This document shows positions 1-8,108 of a stretch of 64,000 nucleotides of DNA, one piece after another. A model generated the notes under the pieces. It saw nothing but the letters and a program-made list of their open reading frames with translations, had not been told where the DNA came from and made no database searches. Source of the stretch: DATFVA01 sp963832355 (GTDB lineage Bacteria; Bacteroidota; Ignavibacteria; Ignavibacteriales; Ignavibacteriaceae); assembly GCA_963832355.1 (NCBI GenBank), contig CAWHTX010000017.1, forward strand, positions 62,001 through 126,000, given 5' to 3'. Both the position numbers and the translations under genes were made by a program. Numbering within the stretch: the stretch's first letter is position 1; the number at the start of each line of letters is the position of its first letter.

Positions 1-1339
1 GACTGCTTCCGCTAACTATCCCGCAGCCGGCATACGCAATTAGTTTATTTCCTGCAGCGAGTGCCGAACGGATAGCCAGCACGAACTCTCCTTCATTATG
101 CAGGTTAAGCCAGCCGATCAGTCCTGCATACAATCCTCGCTGATGAGGTTCGGTTTTTTTGATAAAATTTAAGGCGGCGTCCTGGGGCGACCCGCAGACA
201 GCCGGTGTAGGGTGAATTTTACCAATAATATTTATGAACGAAATATGATCATCGAGGCTCAGCTTAATTTCTGATTTAAGATGCTGTATGTTCTGAAGCT
301 TTTTAATTACCGGTTCTTCAACAGTTATATCCCCTGCAAATTTCTGCAGATTCTCCTTTATGAAATCTACCACTATCTTATGCTCAGCCAGATTTTTATT
401 GTTTTTAAGGACATCTTTCTCGAAATCCTGATCTTCCCCGTTGTCTTTACCCCGATCCGCTGATCCTGCAAGTACCTCAAGTATCATTTCCGAGCCGTTG
501 ATCCGAGCAAGCGTTTCAGGTGATGCGCCCACGAAAGACGATCTGCCGATATGGAAGAGGAACAAAGTGCATTCGGGATAATTTGAAACGAGACTCTTCA
601 GAATAGGTTCTGCCGAAATATCAGATGTGAAGGTCAGTTCAACTTTACGCGATAAAACTACTTTCTCAATCTGCCTGTCATTTATCTGATCGAGTACCTG
701 GTTGACCTGGTTCTTCCATTTTTTCTTATCCTTCGGCTCACTCCCTTTCCGCGTTATTATTCTGAATTCTCTGCTTTCTTCGTTTGAAACATCAGAGAAG
801 AAAATGTTCAGCACCTTTTCAAGTTTTGCTGTTAATATTTCGGTCCTCATCTTCGATGAAGAAAAGCAGTTAAATACAAAATAATATCTGCCGTTATTCT
901 TAATGTAAATCAGCTCGGGTATAAACCAGTTTGAGTCTTCAAAATCTTTCCAGTATTCATCGGAGTGCTCGACCGTAAATTTCATTCCTCCCATAAACAG
1001 GGGAACAGAAAGTTCGAAATCTCTGTGGTTCGAAATATAATTTTCACCGGTTTCCTTAATCTTCTTCTCAAGAGAAGAGAATCGTTTCTCACCTTTTTCT
1101 GTCAGCATCAAAATGGAATTAACTCCAAGGAAGAACCTGTTTTCGGAAGGGTTCTCAAGATAAAAAAGGATCTCCTGTTTTTTCCGCAGGTTGTTTATCC
1201 TGCTGAAAATTTCATATTCCTCTGCGGGAAAAATATAGCTGATAAGCGATTGTCCATGGTGAGACTTAATTGACTTTTCATTTTTCTGGAGAAATTCAGT
1301 AAAAGAAGATGCTGAAGGGGCGAATATGTTATCTTTCAT
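1..1339 (-). CDS. menF: Isochorismate synthase (partial, 3' end beyond window)
   Basis: Converts chorismate to isochorismate, the first committed step of menaquinone synthesis (or of a siderophore). The reading frame is open from ATG 1339 to base 1, giving 446 residues; perhaps 15-25 C-terminal residues are missing. The C-terminal half is a chorismate-binding domain. KVVLSRKVEL (about residues 226-235) carries the Lys general base, LAGSADRG lies at about 290-297, AEH at 318-320, HPTPA at 376-380 and AYAGCGIVSGS at 435-445. The N-terminal 190 residues are the poorly conserved family extension. In this lineage a role in the respiratory quinone pathway is more likely than a siderophore role; neighbouring men genes would lie off the left edge. 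Anthranilate or aminodeoxychorismate synthase is less likely given the HPTPA and AGCGIV signatures. Confidence 0.88.
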   Translation of the reverse strand, partial: MKDNIFAPSASSFTEFLQKNEKSIKSHHGQSLISYIFPAEEYEIFSRINNLRKKQEILFYLENPSENRFFLGVNSILMLTEKGEKRFSSLEKKIKETGENYISNHRDFELSVPLFMGGMKFTVEHSDEYWKDFEDSNWFIPELIYIKNNGRYYFVFNCFSSSKMRTEILTAKLEKVLNIFFSDVSNEESREFRIITRKGSEPKDKKKWKNQVNQVLDQINDRQIEKVVLSRKVELTFTSDISAEPILKSLVSNYPECTLFLFHIGRSSFVGASPETLARINGSEMILEVLAGSADRGKDNGEDQDFEKDVLKNNKNLAEHKIVVDFIKENLQKFAGDITVEEPVIKKLQNIQHLKSEIKLSLDDHISFINIIGKIHPTPAVCGSPQDAALNFIKKTEPHQRGLYAGLIGWLNLHNEGEFVLAIRSALAAGNKLIAYAGCGIVSGSS

Positions 1340-1418
1340 TAATTAAACATTGCTTTTTGATATATCGTAAATTTGGGACAAATAGATCAAAATTTCAATT
1401 AAAATCTTGTGCTATAGA

Positions 1419-2378
1419 TTACCTGAAATTTATGTCATCCTCAATTGTGTCAAGAATTCTAAGGTAGCTGTCGTACCTGAATGGTGAGATCTTTTCCTCT
1501 TCTACCGCTTCCATAACAGCGCAGCCCGGTTCATGATGGTGTGTGCAGGTATTAAACCTGCAATCATTAAGATAGGGAAGGAACTCGGGGAAGTAATGTC
1601 CGAGATCCTCTTTTCTTATTCCGTAAGGTTCCACTTCACGAATGCCGGGTGTGTCGATTATATAAGTTCCGGGTTCCACTTTGATCATTTCAGCCGTAAC
1701 AGTAGTATGCGTTCCTTTATCGGTAAAGGAGCTTATTTTTCCCGTCCTGAGATCCAGTTCGGGATACATTTTATTCAGCAGGGTAGATTTGCCAACACCC
1801 GAATGTCCCCAGAAAAGATTTATTTTCCCGGCCAGGGATGATTTCAGCCGGGCGACCCCTTCTCCGGTTTCGGCACTTGTTAAATACACATCATAACCAA
1901 TCGATCTGTACAGATCAGCCCATTTATCTATCAGATCCTCTTCATCAAGGTCTTTTTTGTTGATCACAATGTTGACCTTGATATGTGAACTTTCGCCGGT
2001 CACCAGGAACCGATCGACTACCTTATTATTAAAATCGGGTTCAAAGACGCTGCTGACAATATAAAGGTCATCGATATTAGCCGCTGCTACCTGTTCAAGC
2101 CTTTCTCCCCGGTAGCCGGCTCCTTTTATCCTGGGAGCTTTCCTGGAAAGGTAATTCTTTCTTTCCTCCACGGTATGAATAGACCCTGTGCCGTCCCGGT
2201 TGAGGTCAAATTCAACGCGGTCGCCTACTACTACGATATCGGTTATATACAGTTTGTCTTTTTTAAGATTGAAATCTTTTTTGAATTTCCCCCTGAGAAT
2301 GCTTCTTATTACCCGATCTTTCTCTTTGCAGTAGACATAGTAATCTTTGCTTTCAGATCGTAAAACTATTCCTTTAAT
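1419..2378 (-). CDS. rsgA: Ribosome small-subunit GTPase RsgA, probable AUU start
   Basis: RsgA is a late 30S-subunit assembly GTPase. The first ATG in frame (2171) would leave 250 residues lacking the N-terminal OB fold, yet the frame stays open upstream and encodes that OB fold (GIVLRSESKDYY..., then ITDIVVVGDRVEF). The full protein is about 319 residues, normal for the family. No ATG, GTG or TTG occurs in the OB-fold part. An AGGAG (2384-2388) sits 5 nt before ATT at 2376-2378, which gives the family-typical start M-I-K-G-I-V-L-R-S. Circularly permuted GTPase motifs follow: NKKD (G4), GHSGVGKST (G1), DTPG (G3), then a C-terminal Cys/His zinc site (CRFNTCTHHHEPGC). A terminator hairpin lies directly upstream of the RBS. 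AUU initiation is inferred; an ATG-to-ATT sequence error is the alternative. Confidence 0.85.
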   Translation of the reverse strand: MKGIVLRSESKDYYVYCKEKDRVIRSILRGKFKKDFNLKKDKLYITDIVVVGDRVEFDLNRDGTGSIHTVEERKNYLSRKAPRIKGAGYRGERLEQVAAANIDDLYIVSSVFEPDFNNKVVDRFLVTGESSHIKVNIVINKKDLDEEDLIDKWADLYRSIGYDVYLTSAETGEGVARLKSSLAGKINLFWGHSGVGKSTLLNKMYPELDLRTGKISSFTDKGTHTTVTAEMIKVEPGTYIIDTPGIREVEPYGIRKEDLGHYFPEFLPYLNDCRFNTCTHHHEPGCAVMEAVEEEKISPFRYDSYLRILDTIEDDINFR

Positions 2379-2390
2379 AATTACTCCTGT

Positions 2391-2428
2391 TAAAATAAAA
2401 AAGCATCTTACCGAAAGATAAGATGCTT
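2391..2428 (-). terminator. Rho-independent terminator of the FadL-like gene
   Basis: Perfect 10-bp stem (2401-2410 with 2419-2428, 8-nt loop), followed on the minus strand by a T-rich run (2391-2400). It lies 30 nt after the stop of the 2458-3897 gene and ends only a few bases before the rsgA ribosome-binding site. Confidence 0.85.
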
Positions 2429-2457
2429 AGAATATCCAATCAATGTTTAATACCGTG

Positions 2458-3897
2458 TCAGAACCTGTATGTAGCGGTCAGGATGATCTTATTTACTGAA
2501 ACATCCTGGTAAGTCCTGGATACATTAGTACTGTAATTATCGCCGAAATCTTTCCACCAGCCGTGCGCAACGCCGAGATCCAGACCTATAGTTTCATGAG
2601 CAAGGAATCCAATACCGCCGGTAACATACTGGTGATCATACTCCGAAGGATCGCCGCGGTAAGGTGACGGCTGAGCCATATAGCCGGCTCTCAGTCTTAG
2701 TCCGATCACCGGGAAGGTATATTCAAATCCCAGGTTATAATTAAATATAGCTGTAAGCTGATCTTTGATATCCTGGTTTATCTGTTCAACAGTCTGAGCT
2801 CCCAGGCCATTAATATCTTCAAACTTCAATTGCGAATAGTCAATAAGGGTACCCTGCAGACTTACGATCAAACCCTTCAGGTTAACCGAAAATCCTGCAC
2901 CCAGTTCAAATGGAGTGGTTATATTATATTCAACCTGGTCACTGTAATCAGAACTGGTAAGAGATATTCTTTCGCTTGCAAAATCGCTGTAACCGTTAAC
3001 CGTGAACTTTTCTTTTATATCATAAGATTTCGGGAACTGAACAGTCAAACCGAAGCGGGCGATATCTCTCATCTGGTAGAGAACACCAAGCTTTGCATCC
3101 CAGCCTGACAGATCCCAGTCGAGCACCCGGTTAAGGTTGAAGGTCTGGAAATCAGTATGGTACGGATCTGTTGGATCTACCTGTCCATATAAGTCCATGG
3201 TATCATCTTCATAATAGTTATTATTGGAAGTGAAATTACCGGTAATGATATTCAGGTTTAATCCTATAAACAGATTCTTATCTGCTTCTATTGCTCCCGA
3301 GAACGTCCAGTTCTTGATTGCTCCAGAGTTAAGTATTGTACCGCTCTGGTTAAGGTTTCCGTTTATCCGTGTGTTGTAACTGGAATCAGCAAGGTAAAGC
3401 TGGTAAGGTATATCTGAGGGATAAGGTCCCGAAAGCAATGACTGAATCAGTGAATTATTACCGCTGTTGAAGCCGTTGAATTTTACAGCCCCGGTAAAAT
3501 CTTTTGTAGTATGATATGACAACCCGAAGACAAGACTTCCGCGTGTAGTAGGGAAGGGGAATGCGAAATTAAGTCTGTCCAGTGAGGTTGAGCTGTTTGA
3601 ATAGCTGGTGCTATTGTTAAAGAAATCAGTTTTGTTATCGAAATTGGTGTACTGCAGTCCTCCGGATATTTCCATTCTTTTCAGCAATCCGAATCCTGCG
3701 GGATTAAAATAGGCAGCCGAAGCATCATCACTAAGACCAATGTAGCTGTTTCCCATTCCGAGCGCGCGAGCGTTAGCGCCGAGTCCCGGAAATCCAAGTC
3801 TGACCGCATCATTAACATTCTGCGGGTATACTGCTGCGGCACCGGCAAGGATGACGAATAATACCAGCCTTGAAAATCTGCTATGTAAGCTTTTCAT
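2458..3897 (-). CDS. Outer membrane protein, OmpP1/FadL/PorV-like barrel
   Basis: Predicted 479-residue outer-membrane beta-barrel. It has an N-terminal signal peptide (Lys/Arg start, hydrophobic LFVILAGAAAVYP), then the motif ALGMGNSYIGLSDDASAAYFNPAG (residues about 46-69, shortened here in description), typical of the FadL/PorV superfamily in Bacteroidota. The rest alternates polar and aromatic strands and ends in an aromatic residue (ATYRF), as expected for BAM-dependent barrels. FadL members move hydrophobic compounds; PorV members act in T9SS secretion. Which applies here cannot be decided from sequence. It is the last gene of a minus-strand lipoprotein operon; its SD (GGGAGGA) overlaps the reconstructed stop of the preceding lipoprotein gene. 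Confidence 0.75.
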   Translation of the reverse strand: MKSLHSRFSRLVLFVILAGAAAVYPQNVNDAVRLGFPGLGANARALGMGNSYIGLSDDASAAYFNPAGFGLLKRMEISGGLQYTNFDNKTDFFNNSTSYSNSSTSLDRLNFAFPFPTTRGSLVFGLSYHTTKDFTGAVKFNGFNSGNNSLIQSLLSGPYPSDIPYQLYLADSSYNTRINGNLNQSGTILNSGAIKNWTFSGAIEADKNLFIGLNLNIITGNFTSNNNYYEDDTMDLYGQVDPTDPYHTDFQTFNLNRVLDWDLSGWDAKLGVLYQMRDIARFGLTVQFPKSYDIKEKFTVNGYSDFASERISLTSSDYSDQVEYNITTPFELGAGFSVNLKGLIVSLQGTLIDYSQLKFEDINGLGAQTVEQINQDIKDQLTAIFNYNLGFEYTFPVIGLRLRAGYMAQPSPYRGDPSEYDHQYVTGGIGFLAHETIGLDLGVAHGWWKDFGDNYSTNVSRTYQDVSVNKIILTATYRF

Positions 3898-3899
3898 AT

Positions 3900-4390
3900 T
3901 TATTTCCTCCCGCCTGAGCTTCTTCCGCCATTGTTATTTCTTACACTTCCGCTAGAAGAACTCTCCCTGCCTGAAGAATTTGAGCTGGAGGAGGAAGAAC
4001 TTCTGACTGTTTCTGCAGATGATCCGTTATTTCCTGTACTTCCGGAATTGCCGGATGACGGCTGATTTGCATCACGCGAAGGAGGCTGAAGGTCAGGAAT
4101 ACGTGGTGGTGTTCTTCTCTTTCTCCCAAATCCCTGAGAGGCTGGGTACCTTCATCTCTTCCGGGTCTTGTTACACCCGTAACGGGAGGGTTATAGCTAT
4201 AATCCCACCACCATGGCGTATCATAGAAATAATAATAATCGCCGTAGTAATTATCGCCGTAATAAATATTTGTTACGGAATTATCCTCCGTAGGTAATTG
4301 TGAATCGGGGCTCCAGATAATAGTATAGCACCCGTTAAGTCCTAATGTAACCAAAGTTATGAACACAACTTTAAGTATGATCGTTTTCAT
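3900..4390 (-). pseudogene. Ser/Arg-rich lipoprotein, frameshifted
   Basis: Starts as a lipoprotein (MKTIILKVVFITLVTLGLNGCYT; lipobox L-N-G-C) with a Tyr/Trp-rich segment (YYFYDTPWWWDY). The uninterrupted frame ends at 3941 with an atypical tail, while the -1 frame encodes the expected low-complexity end (RRTPPRIPDLQPPSRD..., then Ser/Asn/Gly runs, GGRSSGGRK) and stops at 3900-3902. That tail matches the style of the adjacent lipoprotein at 4403-5647, so the -1 frame is the ancestral one. The switch must lie between about 4124 and 4155. The zero-frame heptamer T_TTG_GGA at 4124-4130 is inside this interval. Corrected length is about 163 residues. Function unknown. It could be a sequence error, a true pseudogene, or programmed frameshifting. 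Confidence 0.7.
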
Positions 4391-4402
4391 TTAATAAAGC
4401 TC

Positions 4403-5647
4403 CTATCTTCTGCTTCTTCCGGAACTACTACTGCCGCCGGAACGGCTGCCGCTGCTGTGAGAGGATGGAGGACTTGAATGTCTCTGCGGCGGTGAATAGG
4501 AACGCGGTGTAGAACTCCGCGGTGGATTACTACTTCTTTGAGGAGGACTGTATGTCCTCGGAGAACTGTTCCTCTTCGGAGGAGTGTAATGTTTCGGCGG
4601 AGCTGTCCTCTTCGGAGGAGTGTACTGTTTCGGCGGAGCTGTCCTCTGCGGAGGTCTGTATTCCTTGCGCGGGGGATAGCTGCGCGGTCTTACATTACCG
4701 TTTGCTTTTTTGCCTTCTTCATTTCTGCGGATATAAGGATTTACTCTTCTTGATTCTTTTCTTGTATCGTTCCTTTTCTCAATCCGCGGAGGTACCCTTC
4801 TCTGATCGATCCTGTTGGATCTGCGCTGATCGGGCCGTGTGATTCTGCGGCCGTCTTTTGTACCCGAACGCAGACGCGCATTCTTCTGAGTTTCTCTAAC
4901 CCTGGCATCGCTTCCGGTCCTGACTCCTTCTCTTGCAGATCTTGAAGCCGAACCTAACCTGGTTTCCTCACGCTGACGGTTCAGAGTTCTGTCAGTACTT
5001 CTATCTCTTGAAACAATCGCATCCCTGCCGCTTCGGCCGCCTCTTAGTCCGTCTAGATTCCTTATCCTTCTGATATCCCTGTTTCTTTCTCTTGAAGTAT
5101 AGTAATAATGCGTGAATCCCGGATATCCTCCGTAGTAATAGTAATTATATCCCGCATACCATGGAGTTGGATAATAGTAATAATAAGGCAGGCAGGTCCA
5201 TCCGGGGTACCACCAGCTGTACCAGGATCCCCAGTAAAAAGGGTCGTAGTAGTAAGAGTTATAGTACCAGCTGTTCCAGCCGAAACCTATTACAAGTGAA
5301 GGCTGATAGTTCCAGAAATATCTTCTGTATGAAGGGTATGAATAATAAAAATCATCGTAATAATAAGGAGAGTTACCGTAACTGTAATCACTGTTGCCGC
5401 CGTATCCTCTGTCATCATAATAGGCTGTGCTGTCGTCGTAGTATGCCGTACTGTCATCATAATACTGATCACTGTAGTAATCAGAGGAATCATCGTAGGC
5501 ATAAGTACCCTGATCATTGCCATATGTACCCTGCCCGTATGTATCCTGACCTTTGCCGGAGTAATCCCGGTCCCTGGTCGCAAGCTGCGTGTAACAACCT
5601 GTAAAAAGCAGAACTGCGGCTGATATAATGTAAATTAAATTTTTCAT
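4403..5647 (-). CDS. Tyr-rich/Arg-rich repeat lipoprotein, function unknown
   Basis: 414-residue predicted lipoprotein (signal MKNLIYIISAAVLLFTGC; lipobox F-T-G-C). Residues about 35-180 are extremely Tyr/Trp/Gly-rich, with a 7-residue repeat (STAYYDD). Residues about 190-310 are Arg-rich and strongly basic. The C-terminal 100 residues are Pro/Ser/Lys/Arg repeats built on TAPPK-YTPPKR and SPPQR, ending GGSSSSGRSRR. No enzyme domain is visible. Composition suggests an intrinsically disordered, cell-surface or cell-wall-binding protein. It is probably a paralogue of the frameshifted lipoprotein 12 nt downstream. The antisense frames across this gene are long only because of its repeats. Confidence 0.7.
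   Translation of the reverse strand: MKNLIYIISAAVLLFTGCYTQLATRDRDYSGKGQDTYGQGTYGNDQGTYAYDDSSDYYSDQYYDDSTAYYDDSTAYYDDRGYGGNSDYSYGNSPYYYDDFYYSYPSYRRYFWNYQPSLVIGFGWNSWYYNSYYYDPFYWGSWYSWWYPGWTCLPYYYYYPTPWYAGYNYYYYGGYPGFTHYYYTSRERNRDIRRIRNLDGLRGGRSGRDAIVSRDRSTDRTLNRQREETRLGSASRSAREGVRTGSDARVRETQKNARLRSGTKDGRRITRPDQRRSNRIDQRRVPPRIEKRNDTRKESRRVNPYIRRNEEGKKANGNVRPRSYPPRKEYRPPQRTAPPKQYTPPKRTAPPKHYTPPKRNSSPRTYSPPQRSSNPPRSSTPRSYSPPQRHSSPPSSHSSGSRSGGSSSSGRSRR
4571..4654. repeat. 36-bp tandem repeat inside the lipoprotein gene
   Basis: Two full 36-bp units (4571-4606 and 4607-4642) differ by about one base and are followed by a partial third. Each encodes a 12-residue Thr/Ala/Pro/Lys/Tyr unit of the lipoprotein C-terminal region. 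The repeat is in phase with the gene, so copy number could change without breaking the frame. Confidence 0.8.
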
Positions 5648-5818
5648 GACCTTTCCTCCGAAAAATAACTACTCTAATATGCGCAAAAATCAAGCCTGAT
5701 TAAAGGAGTAAATTACTATATTATAGACAAAATAAAGGGGGATAAAGTTTCATTAGAGGGTGTGATGTATAGAATATTGGATTCTTTTGTATAAAATATT
5801 CTACAATATGGACTTAAA

Positions 5819-6592
5819 TTAGAAAATCGACTTTATGTACTCTATTTTTAGGGCCCTGTCTGCAGCAGAAGTAGTCAGTTTTTTGTTGCTGAGTAAATCA
5901 CGTAGATCAAATTCGATCGTAAAGCCGGCACCGGCCGACCATCTGATGCCTGCATTAAGATAACCGCTGTCGCCCCCGTAGTATTTTGTCTCATTATCGT
6001 TAAATGCGAAGTTATATTCGGCGATAAGAGAGACAGAACCTCCAAGAGTTTTTTCAGCCCCTAAATAAATATCAATAAAATTGTCGCCGTCCTTCGACTC
6101 AAGAGAATAAGCTGCTGTAGCATGAACGCTCAGGTAGCCGAGAAAAGCAAAGTTTTTACTGGCTGCAGCATAAAAACCGGGTGACTTTATATCATATCTG
6201 CCGGATGAATCGTGATAAACACCCTTTCCCTGTGAATCAAAACCCACTGAAATTGCCGGAAAAGTAAGTGCTTCGTTGAATAACCTGAAACGGATGTTTA
6301 CACCGGGAAGCTTGTACCAGTCAATTTTCCCCTCACCTATTACATTTGCTCCGCCGAAGGAAATACCAAAACTTACATTATCAAACGCCCCTACTTCCAG
6401 TTTCTCAATAACAACTCCTGCCGGAAGAACATCCGTAGTTGCCCCGACAAAGCCTTTTTCCAGTATTCCTGCCGTAGGCATATCAATAAGTGTTCTGTAT
6501 TCAAATTTTGCTTTTTCCCCCGCCGTTCCCTGGGGAAAAGAATTAATTGATATTACGAATATTAAAATGATGGCCGTAATGAAAGTTTTCAT
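5819..6592 (-). CDS. YjbH-like outer-membrane beta-barrel protein
   Basis: About 257 residues when started at ATG 6592, which has a GAGG ribosome-binding site 5-6 nt upstream and begins directly with a signal peptide (MKTFITAIILIFVISINSFPQG). An upstream in-frame start would add a charged KEEKSPRGK leader in front of the signal and is less likely. The mature part shows repeated amphipathic strands, with TAGILEKGFVG and FGISFGGANVIGEGKIDWYKLPG resembling YjbH-type barrels linked to exopolysaccharide or envelope biogenesis. Ligand unknown. A TATATTTG element (6622-6629) suggests its own promoter. Confidence 0.65.
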   Translation of the reverse strand: MKTFITAIILIFVISINSFPQGTAGEKAKFEYRTLIDMPTAGILEKGFVGATTDVLPAGVVIEKLEVGAFDNVSFGISFGGANVIGEGKIDWYKLPGVNIRFRLFNEALTFPAISVGFDSQGKGVYHDSSGRYDIKSPGFYAAASKNFAFLGYLSVHATAAYSLESKDGDNFIDIYLGAEKTLGGSVSLIAEYNFAFNDNETKYYGGDSGYLNAGIRWSAGAGFTIEFDLRDLLSNKKLTTSAADRALKIEYIKSIF

Positions 6593-6621
6593 TTTTCCTC
6601 GAGGAGATTTTTCTTCCTTCA

Positions 6622-6629
6622 CAAATATA
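6622..6629 (-). promoter_or_regulatory. Candidate Bacteroidota -7 element (TATATTTG)
   Basis: The minus strand reads TATATTTG, matching TAnnTTTG, 29 nt before the start of the YjbH-like gene. No convincing -33 TTG is found at the usual spacing, so support is moderate. Confidence 0.35.
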
Positions 6630-6656
6630 GCAATTATTATATATTATTCCATTCAC

Positions 6657-7055
6657 TTAATGTGTTACTTCAACAAGATTCGGATATATTTTAACATCGA
6701 TAGGCGATGGCAGCAGGGCAAATGGGGATTTTGCTGTGATCAGAACTGTACCAGGTTTGTCCTTTGCCTGGAGGACAAGAACTCCCTGCGGTTTATCATT
6801 CCCGACTACATTAACCAGGTCATTACCTTCAATTATTTTATAAATAACAGGGGCTTTTCTGAACCATGCTCTTCCACCCAATCCGTTAACAGGTACTGCG
6901 GTTATTGTAACTTCAGATTGATTATCTGCATAGAGATTGTGCGGTTCAACTGTATATGTAACCTCGTAAATATTTATCAGGTAATTATATACTGCAAAAG
7001 CAGCGATAAGCAGAATTAGTATGATTATGATGCTAATGAATGTTCTCCTGTTCAT
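6657..7055 (-). CDS. Membrane-anchored single Ig-like domain protein
   Basis: 132 residues: a short basic N-terminus, one strong transmembrane helix (residues about 6-27, FISIIIILILLIAAFAVYNYL), then a single domain of about 100 residues in seven or eight beta strands (VTYTVEPHNLYADNQSEVTI, LITAKSPFALLPSPIDVKI). The pattern resembles bacterial Ig-like (Big/invasin-type) domains, here tethered to the inner membrane with the fold in the periplasm. The gene begins 2 nt after the stop of the ATP-grasp gene at 7058, so the two are almost certainly co-translated. Role unknown. Confidence 0.6.
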   Translation of the reverse strand: MNRRTFISIIIILILLIAAFAVYNYLINIYEVTYTVEPHNLYADNQSEVTITAVPVNGLGGRAWFRKAPVIYKIIEGNDLVNVVGNDKPQGVLVLQAKDKPGTVLITAKSPFALLPSPIDVKIYPNLVEVTH

Positions 7056-7057
7056 CT

Positions 7058-7969
7058 TCAGGCGGAAGATTTTATTCGTAGGGTGAATTTCAGCATGTTT
7101 TTTACAATATCGTGCACAATATTATCGGGGATACCGTCGAAGTGACCTGACTTCATCCTCATATCGCACTGGTCATTAACATAATCAATGAGCAGAAATC
7201 TGTCATCTTCGGCTAAAACAATCTCTGTCGAAAAGAAATCGAGCGAGGTAAGACCGGCAATTTTTTTTGTGATCCGGCGCAGGTTAGTCAGTCTGAAATT
7301 CTTATAATGTTCGGGAAGTATTTGTTCATACAGATGAGTCTGATCGTCCCACCAGACAGGAATAGCCTTACCGAAAGCCCAGAATGAACGGAACCAGGCT
7401 CTTCTTCCGTCGAGAATTTTGGGGTATATCTTTTCCTGCAGCAGGTACTTGTCATCGGAATTCGTGACCCTTTCATCAAGGACCTCTTTCAGAGTTTCAG
7501 CACCTGTAACCACACCGACACCTCCTCCGGTGGTATTGCAGGGTTTGATGATAAACGGTCTTCCCAGTTTTGAAAGGTCTTCCACAGATATAAAAAGATC
7601 TTCGCTTTCACTATGCGGGGGTATTATTATTGAGTAAGGTACATGCAGACCCGCAGTAATAAACTCAAGGTGCATACTGGCTTTATCAATTGCATGGAGA
7701 ACCTTCTTATAAGGATTAAAGAGAATACTTTTGCGGCGGGTAAGAATTCTTCCAAGGTTTTCATACCTTTCATCTACATCCCATGCCCTGTCAAGAAAAA
7801 AATGAAAGTGAAGCTTTCGTTTAAGAACCATCTCAAGGACTTCATCAATATTATAATCGGAAATTATAAAGGTAGAAAGTCCTGCTGCCTGGAATTTTTT
7901 CTCAACCAGGTTAATAAAATCAACGTCATATTCCCATACGTATGCAAGAGCAAGATCGTAATCAGTCAT
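7058..7969 (-). CDS. ATP-grasp domain protein, substrate unknown
   Basis: About 303 residues from ATG 7969 (a TTG at 7990 would add 7 residues but overlaps the predicted promoter). ATP-grasp features: FIIKPCNTTGGGVGVV (Lys plus Gly-rich nucleotide loop, about residue 150), YLLQEKIYP, and a C-terminal metal/ATP site (STEIVLAEDDRFLLIDYVNDQCDM). The N-terminal part looks like a Rossmann-type pre-ATP-grasp domain. Such enzymes join a carboxylate to an amine or thiol via an acyl-phosphate. It is the first gene of a two-gene unit with the Ig-like membrane protein and is divergent from the TPR lipoprotein operon. No family-level match is recognised. Confidence 0.7.
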   Translation of the reverse strand: MTDYDLALAYVWEYDVDFINLVEKKFQAAGLSTFIISDYNIDEVLEMVLKRKLHFHFFLDRAWDVDERYENLGRILTRRKSILFNPYKKVLHAIDKASMHLEFITAGLHVPYSIIIPPHSESEDLFISVEDLSKLGRPFIIKPCNTTGGGVGVVTGAETLKEVLDERVTNSDDKYLLQEKIYPKILDGRRAWFRSFWAFGKAIPVWWDDQTHLYEQILPEHYKNFRLTNLRRITKKIAGLTSLDFFSTEIVLAEDDRFLLIDYVNDQCDMRMKSGHFDGIPDNIVHDIVKNMLKFTLRIKSSA

Positions 7970-7983
7970 TTCCCTCAATAGTT

Positions 7984-8011
7984 TTTGCAAAGATATAGTT
8001 TAGTATATTTG
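7984..8011 (+). promoter_or_regulatory. Candidate promoter of TPR lipoprotein operon
   Basis: TTTG (7984-7987), a 16-nt spacer, then TATATTTG (8004-8011). The -7 element is a perfect TAnnTTTG match; the spacer is shorter than the usual 19-21 nt. It lies about 98 nt before the preferred start of the TPR gene. Confidence 0.42.
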
Positions 8012-8018
8012 TACGCAA
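7988..8018 (-). promoter_or_regulatory. Bacteroidota-type promoter for ATP-grasp gene
   Basis: The minus strand carries TTG (8016-8018), a 20-nt spacer, then TATCTTTG (7988-7995), fitting TTG-N19/20-TAnnTTTG. It would start transcription about 10-15 nt before ATG 7969, supporting that start choice. It interleaves with a divergent plus-strand promoter. Confidence 0.5.
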
Positions 8019-8108
8019 GAAAATCGGTTTAAGGCAGAGCTGTTATACTCAAGTGCCTTGTAATTGAATGTACAGAGCAATATTTTTTCCAAATTAACCC
8101 TGGATAAT

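Noticed and set aside
5161..5604. 147-residue plus-strand ORF across the Tyr-rich lipoprotein gene
   Set aside because: Antisense shadow of the repeat-rich gene; Cys/His/Asn/Arg-only composition and no RBS.
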